NCBI GenBank assembly: GCA_964472015.1
Contig: CAYYIP010000010.1
Span: 9,552 to 73,551 of the forward strand
Direction of reading: 5' to 3'
DNA from: JAAYTD01 sp964472015
Lineage (GTDB): Bacteria > Bacteroidota > Ignavibacteria > Kapaibacteriales > UBA2268
Length of the DNA stretch: 64,000 nt
The notes below the pieces were generated by a model that was not told where the DNA came from, ran no database searches, and saw only the letters and a program-made list of their open reading frames with translations. Made by a program: the position numbers and the translations under genes. Position 1 is the stretch's first letter, and every line of letters begins with the position of its first letter. This document shows positions 60,290-64,000 of the stretch, piece after piece.

Positions 60290-61693
60290 ATGAGAAAATT
60301 TCCACGTATTTATTGGCTTGTTATTTTATTTGAGTTCTTTGAACGAGGTGCATATTACGGTATGTTAAGTATATTATCAGTTTACTTAACTAATAAATTA
60401 AGTTTTTCCATTATACAAGCCGGTACCCTTCTTAGTATTATTCAACCTATTTTATATTTTTTACCTATTTTAACTGGAGCTATTGCCGATAAGGTAGGAT
60501 ATAGACGTATGCTTATTATAGCCTTTTCTTTACTTGGAATAGGATATTTTTTAACAAGTCAGGCAACGGAGTATTCGTCTATTTTTGCAGCTCTTTCTAT
60601 TATGGCTATTGGTGCGGGGACTTTTAAACCTATTATATCAGGTACAATAGCAAAAGTAACTGATGAAAGCAATTCAGGATTAGGATTTGGTATATATTAT
60701 TGGTCTATTAATTTAGGTGCTTTCTTATTCCCTTTAATAGTTGTACCTTTCCTTAAAAATATTTCGTGGAATTATGTATTTATAGCTTCTGCTTTCTTTA
60801 CTTCTTTAATGTTATTGCCCACTATATTATTTTATAAAGATACAGATCTAGACCAAAGTAATGGGGAGTCAGAAAAGGTAAAAGAGAAAATTAGTAAAAT
60901 TATAATAGATATTGTAAAAAAAATAGTAACGGTATTTATAGATTGGAAATTTATTTTATTTATTTTTATTTATTCGTTATTTTGGGTCCTTTATTTCCAA
61001 ATGTATGGTACAGTACTTTGGTATGTACAATTATTTGTCGATGCAACACCGTTAAATAATTTTATTAGCAATTTATTCAATATAAATTGGACATTTGATG
61101 TAGAACATGTTACGGTTATAAATGCTCTAACTATAATATTATTACAATTAATAATTTCTAAAATTGTACAAAAAAGAAAAGTAATTCCTACAATAATAAG
61201 TGGTTTTGCCCTAGCTACATTTGGAATGCTTATATTGGCTTTAAGTTCAAATATATGGTTCTTTATTCTTGGGTTATTTACTTTTTCTATTGGTGAAATG
61301 ACAGTACATCCTAAATATATTTCATATTTAGGACTTATTGCACCTCAGGATAAAAAAGCAACTTATCTAGGGTTTGGTTTCTTATATGGCGTTTTTGGTT
61401 CTGCAATAGGAAGCATACTAGGTGCTAATTTATATGAAAAACTTATAAATACACCTATATATTTGCAATTAAAACTTAAACTAGGAGAATTAGGAGTAGC
61501 TATAAGTAATAACACCTCACTTTATGATACTATTAAAATTGCAGAACAATATGGAATTTCTAAATATGATATAATAATATATGGTGAACCTACTAAATTA
61601 TGGTTAATATTCTGCTTAATAGGAGTTATTGCAATGTTTGCATTTATATTATATAGTAAATTTATTGCTAAAAAGAATATAGAACCTAAATAA
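60290..61693 (+). CDS. POT-family proton-coupled peptide transporter
   Basis: A 467-aa major facilitator protein of the POT/PTR2 family, which imports di- and tripeptides with protons. The N-terminal signature FEFFERGAYYGMLSIL (compare ExxERFxYYG) and the second signature GIYYWSINLGAFLFPL (compare FYxxINxG) are visible; about 12-14 hydrophobic segments are present. A cytoplasmic charged loop (SNGESEKVKEKISK) separates the two halves. Prolyl oligopeptidase follows after 51 bp, supporting a role in peptide use. Confidence 0.9.
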   Translation: MRKFPRIYWLVILFEFFERGAYYGMLSILSVYLTNKLSFSIIQAGTLLSIIQPILYFLPILTGAIADKVGYRRMLIIAFSLLGIGYFLTSQATEYSSIFAALSIMAIGAGTFKPIISGTIAKVTDESNSGLGFGIYYWSINLGAFLFPLIVVPFLKNISWNYVFIASAFFTSLMLLPTILFYKDTDLDQSNGESEKVKEKISKIIIDIVKKIVTVFIDWKFILFIFIYSLFWVLYFQMYGTVLWYVQLFVDATPLNNFISNLFNINWTFDVEHVTVINALTIILLQLIISKIVQKRKVIPTIISGFALATFGMLILALSSNIWFFILGLFTFSIGEMTVHPKYISYLGLIAPQDKKATYLGFGFLYGVFGSAIGSILGANLYEKLINTPIYLQLKLKLGELGVAISNNTSLYDTIKIAEQYGISKYDIIIYGEPTKLWLIFCLIGVIAMFAFILYSKFIAKKNIEPK

Positions 61694-61744
61694 AAATTTT
61701 AATAATTTAGATATATAGAAATAATTTAATTTATAAAAAACAAT

Positions 61745-63829
61745 ATGAAATCCTTAAATTTTTGTGTTATTACTATTTTATTTGCAATAAACTTTAATAT
61801 TTTTGCAGAAGAATTTAATCCACCTAAAACGGAAATTCGGCCTGTTAAAGATGTATTGCATAATTTTGAATTTATTGATAACTATAGATGGTTAGAAGAT
61901 AAAAAAGATCCTAAAGTACTAAATTGGTCTAAAGCACAACATCAATATACAATTGATTATATTGAAAAGAATTTTAAAAAATATGTTGGTTTAACAGAAG
62001 AAATAAAAAAAGTATATGATAGAGATTATATTTCTGCACCAACTTTTATTGCTAATAGAGAATTTTTTAGCAAAAAAATGCGTGGGGAACAACAATACAA
62101 ATTATATACTAGAATAAAGGGCAAAGAAATTTTAATTTTTGATCCAATGAAAATTGATACAACTGGTAAATCTGCTATATCTCAAATAACTTATACTAAA
62201 AAAGCTGATAAAGTTGCTATCGGTGTACAAAAACAAGGTAATGAAGTAAATACTTTTTATATTATTGATACAAAAAAAGGGAAACAAATTTATGAACCAA
62301 TAGAAGGTCTTGCAGGTTTTGAATGGACGAACGATGAAAAATCAGCATATTTAACTTTAAGAGATAGGGAAATGTTAGAAAAACAAATCCCTATGTATGT
62401 TACATTACATAAGCTTGGGACGAAACGTGCAGAAGACAAAATTTTATTGAAAGCACCTAATATGAAGAATTTTGTAAGTATTTGGGATACTAAAAAAGAT
62501 ACGGGAAATAATTATACTTTTATTTCGGAATCTGATTTTTGGTCAAATACTTTATATATGATAAAATTAGGTGGGAAGTTAGATTCTAGGGAAAAAATAT
62601 TTAGTAGTAGTGAATATAGAGCAACCCCAAATTTGCAAGACGGTAAAATATATTTCTTTACGAATTATGAAGCGCCTAATTGGAAAATTATGGTAGCAGA
62701 TACAAATAATGCATCTTTTGAAAATTGGAAAGAATTTTATTCTGAAAAAGATACAAAGTTAGAAAGTTATGTTTTTACTTCTGATTATTTCATAGTACAT
62801 TATCGTAAAGATGTATTATCGAAAATAGATGTTTATGATAAACAAGGTAATTTTATAAAGCATTTGGACTTGCCCGAAGTAGCAGACTTCGATGGCTTAA
62901 GTTACAATAAAGATATGAATACTGTTTTTGTTTCTTTTAATGCTGTGAATATCCCTACTAAAATATATAAATTAGACGGGAAAACGTTAGAATGGAAATT
63001 ATTCTGGCTAGATAATATTGATATTGATGTTAAGGACGTTGTAGTTGAACAAAAATTCTTTAAATCTTTTGATGATACAAGAGTTCCTATTTTTATTATT
63101 CATAAAAAAGGAACAAAGCTTGATGGCAATAATCCTACCTTAATGTATGGTTATGGAGGATTTAATCATATTGTAAAACCGGGTTTCGTAGGTCATTATT
63201 TATCTTTTTTAAATAGAGGTGGAATTTATGTATTAGCGTGTATACGTGGAGGAGGTGAATATGGGGAAAAATGGCATAAAGATGGGATGCTTAATAATAA
63301 AGAAAAATCACTTAAAGATTTTGCGGCTGCTTGTGAATTTTTATTTGAGGAAAAATATACTAATCCAAAGAGATTAGCACTAAGAGCAGGGAGTAATGGT
63401 GGAATACTAATAGGATGGATGACTTTAAATAGACCAGATTTATTTAATGCAGCTGTTTGTGCAGTTCCTTTATTAGATATGTTAAGATATCATAAATTTT
63501 TAATGGGGCCGTATTGGATACCTGAATATGGAGATCCAGAAAATAAAGAAGATTTTCTAACTATACTAAATTATTCGCCATATCAAAATATTAAAGTAGG
63601 AAGAAATTATCCTTCTTTACTTATAAAGGCAGGTGAAAATGATGCAAGAGTAGATCCTTTACACGCTAAAAAATTTGCAGCTGCACTACAAAATAATAAA
63701 GAACAAACAAATCCTATAATGTTATATATAGATTTTGAAAGTGGGCATGGAAGTGGACAATCTATAGACCAGAAGATTTATAATTTAGAAATGGAATTAA
63801 GATATGTGATGGATAGGATAGGTATGTAA
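61745..63829 (+). CDS. prolyl oligopeptidase (S9A family)
   Basis: A 694-aa serine peptidase that cuts peptides after proline. A signal peptide (about 1-20, ending IFAEE) suggests periplasmic location. The beta-propeller covers about residues 70-420; the alpha/beta-hydrolase domain has GGFNHIVKPGF and RGGGEYGEKWH. The catalytic triad is Ser550 (GSNGGI), Asp633 (ENDARVD) and His668 (SGHGSG), with normal spacing for the family. It is probably co-transcribed with the upstream peptide transporter and ends at the recurring-hairpin terminator. Confidence 0.95.
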   Translation: MKSLNFCVITILFAINFNIFAEEFNPPKTEIRPVKDVLHNFEFIDNYRWLEDKKDPKVLNWSKAQHQYTIDYIEKNFKKYVGLTEEIKKVYDRDYISAPTFIANREFFSKKMRGEQQYKLYTRIKGKEILIFDPMKIDTTGKSAISQITYTKKADKVAIGVQKQGNEVNTFYIIDTKKGKQIYEPIEGLAGFEWTNDEKSAYLTLRDREMLEKQIPMYVTLHKLGTKRAEDKILLKAPNMKNFVSIWDTKKDTGNNYTFISESDFWSNTLYMIKLGGKLDSREKIFSSSEYRATPNLQDGKIYFFTNYEAPNWKIMVADTNNASFENWKEFYSEKDTKLESYVFTSDYFIVHYRKDVLSKIDVYDKQGNFIKHLDLPEVADFDGLSYNKDMNTVFVSFNAVNIPTKIYKLDGKTLEWKLFWLDNIDIDVKDVVVEQKFFKSFDDTRVPIFIIHKKGTKLDGNNPTLMYGYGGFNHIVKPGFVGHYLSFLNRGGIYVLACIRGGGEYGEKWHKDGMLNNKEKSLKDFAAACEFLFEEKYTNPKRLALRAGSNGGILIGWMTLNRPDLFNAAVCAVPLLDMLRYHKFLMGPYWIPEYGDPENKEDFLTILNYSPYQNIKVGRNYPSLLIKAGENDARVDPLHAKKFAAALQNNKEQTNPIMLYIDFESGHGSGQSIDQKIYNLEMELRYVMDRIGM

Positions 63830-63891
63830 ATAATAAATTAAAATAAATTATTATTATATTAAATAAATTTTTTAATACATAATGTACTCCT

Positions 63892-63925
63892 AAGACGACT
63901 TAATTTAATTAAGTCGTCTTTTTTT
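63892..63925. terminator. intrinsic terminator after prolyl oligopeptidase (recurring hairpin)
   Basis: Arms AAGACGACTTAATT and AATTAAGTCGTCTT are the same as in the terminator after htrA, followed by a run of T. It lies 63 bp after the stop. Confidence 0.88.
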
Positions 63926-64000
63926 ATTTATTTTTCTTTTTTCTCTTTAATTATTAAAAAAAATTATAAAATAGTTTGTAATTTTATAAAAATTATATAT

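Noticed and set aside
1..64000. CRISPR array, insertion sequence or prophage
   Set aside because: No regularly spaced repeats, transposase or phage structural genes were seen.

Overview
The window is very A+T-rich (about three quarters A+T by eye) with short Asn/Lys/Ile-rich proteins and spacers that are almost pure A/T. Several features point to the Bacteroidota/FCB group, probably a deep branch such as Kapabacteria or Ignavibacteria-like bacteria (the placement is inference). There are four consecutive secreted proteins with type IX secretion (T9SS) C-terminal sorting domains, a bacteroidete-type class II glycyl-tRNA synthetase, and several spacers with the TTTG-N18-21-TAnnTTTG promoter. 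Good Shine-Dalgarno (SD) sequences occur before ftsZ, the T9SS genes, htrA and the Panacea gene. No rRNA, CRISPR array, intact transposase or prophage was seen.

Layout. 1-4360: A/T-rich leader, then ftsQ-ftsA-ftsZ (divisome). 4381-9403, minus strand: VanZ-like protein, the NAD(P)HX repair enzyme, a YfhO-type membrane protein and the EngB GTPase. 9748-11857, plus: ybaB-recR and a TPR membrane protein. 11954-27742, plus: four exported T9SS cargo proteins, one of 2864 residues. 27974-36051, minus: phosphohexomutase, PNPase, a small exported protein, a fibronectin-type lipoprotein, SixA-like phosphatase, CoaE and a leucine-rich repeat protein. 36354-46601, plus: MCE/MlaD protein, HtrA protease, tRNA-Leu(UAG), trigger factor, LEA14-like lipoprotein, CBS-domain membrane protein, LCP-family lipoprotein, topoisomerase I. 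46677-50743, minus: greA with a structured leader, a GH13-like protein and an S1-domain protein. 50930-54312, plus: mnmG and glycyl-tRNA synthetase. 54541-57700, minus: three tandem FGE/C-type-lectin-fold lipoprotein paralogues, two of them broken. 57844-58662, minus: bamD. 58973-60086: small accessory island with a Panacea-domain antitoxin-like gene behind an A7 slippery site, a tiny overlapping downstream ORF, and an unrecognised minus-strand pair. 60290-63829, plus: POT-family peptide transporter and prolyl oligopeptidase.

Together this is mainly housekeeping chromosome: division, envelope biogenesis (BamD, MlaD, LCP, HtrA, lipoproteins), RNA and DNA maintenance, and peptide use. Two stretches are accessory-like: the FGE lipoprotein array and the Panacea island. 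The observations I consider most worth checking are the slippery-site start and hidden partner ORF of the Panacea gene, the attenuator-like hairpin at the predicted 5' end of the greA mRNA, the FGE lipoprotein array with constant N-termini and a hypervariable tail, the recurring terminator hairpin, and a near-consensus sigma-54 site before ybaB.
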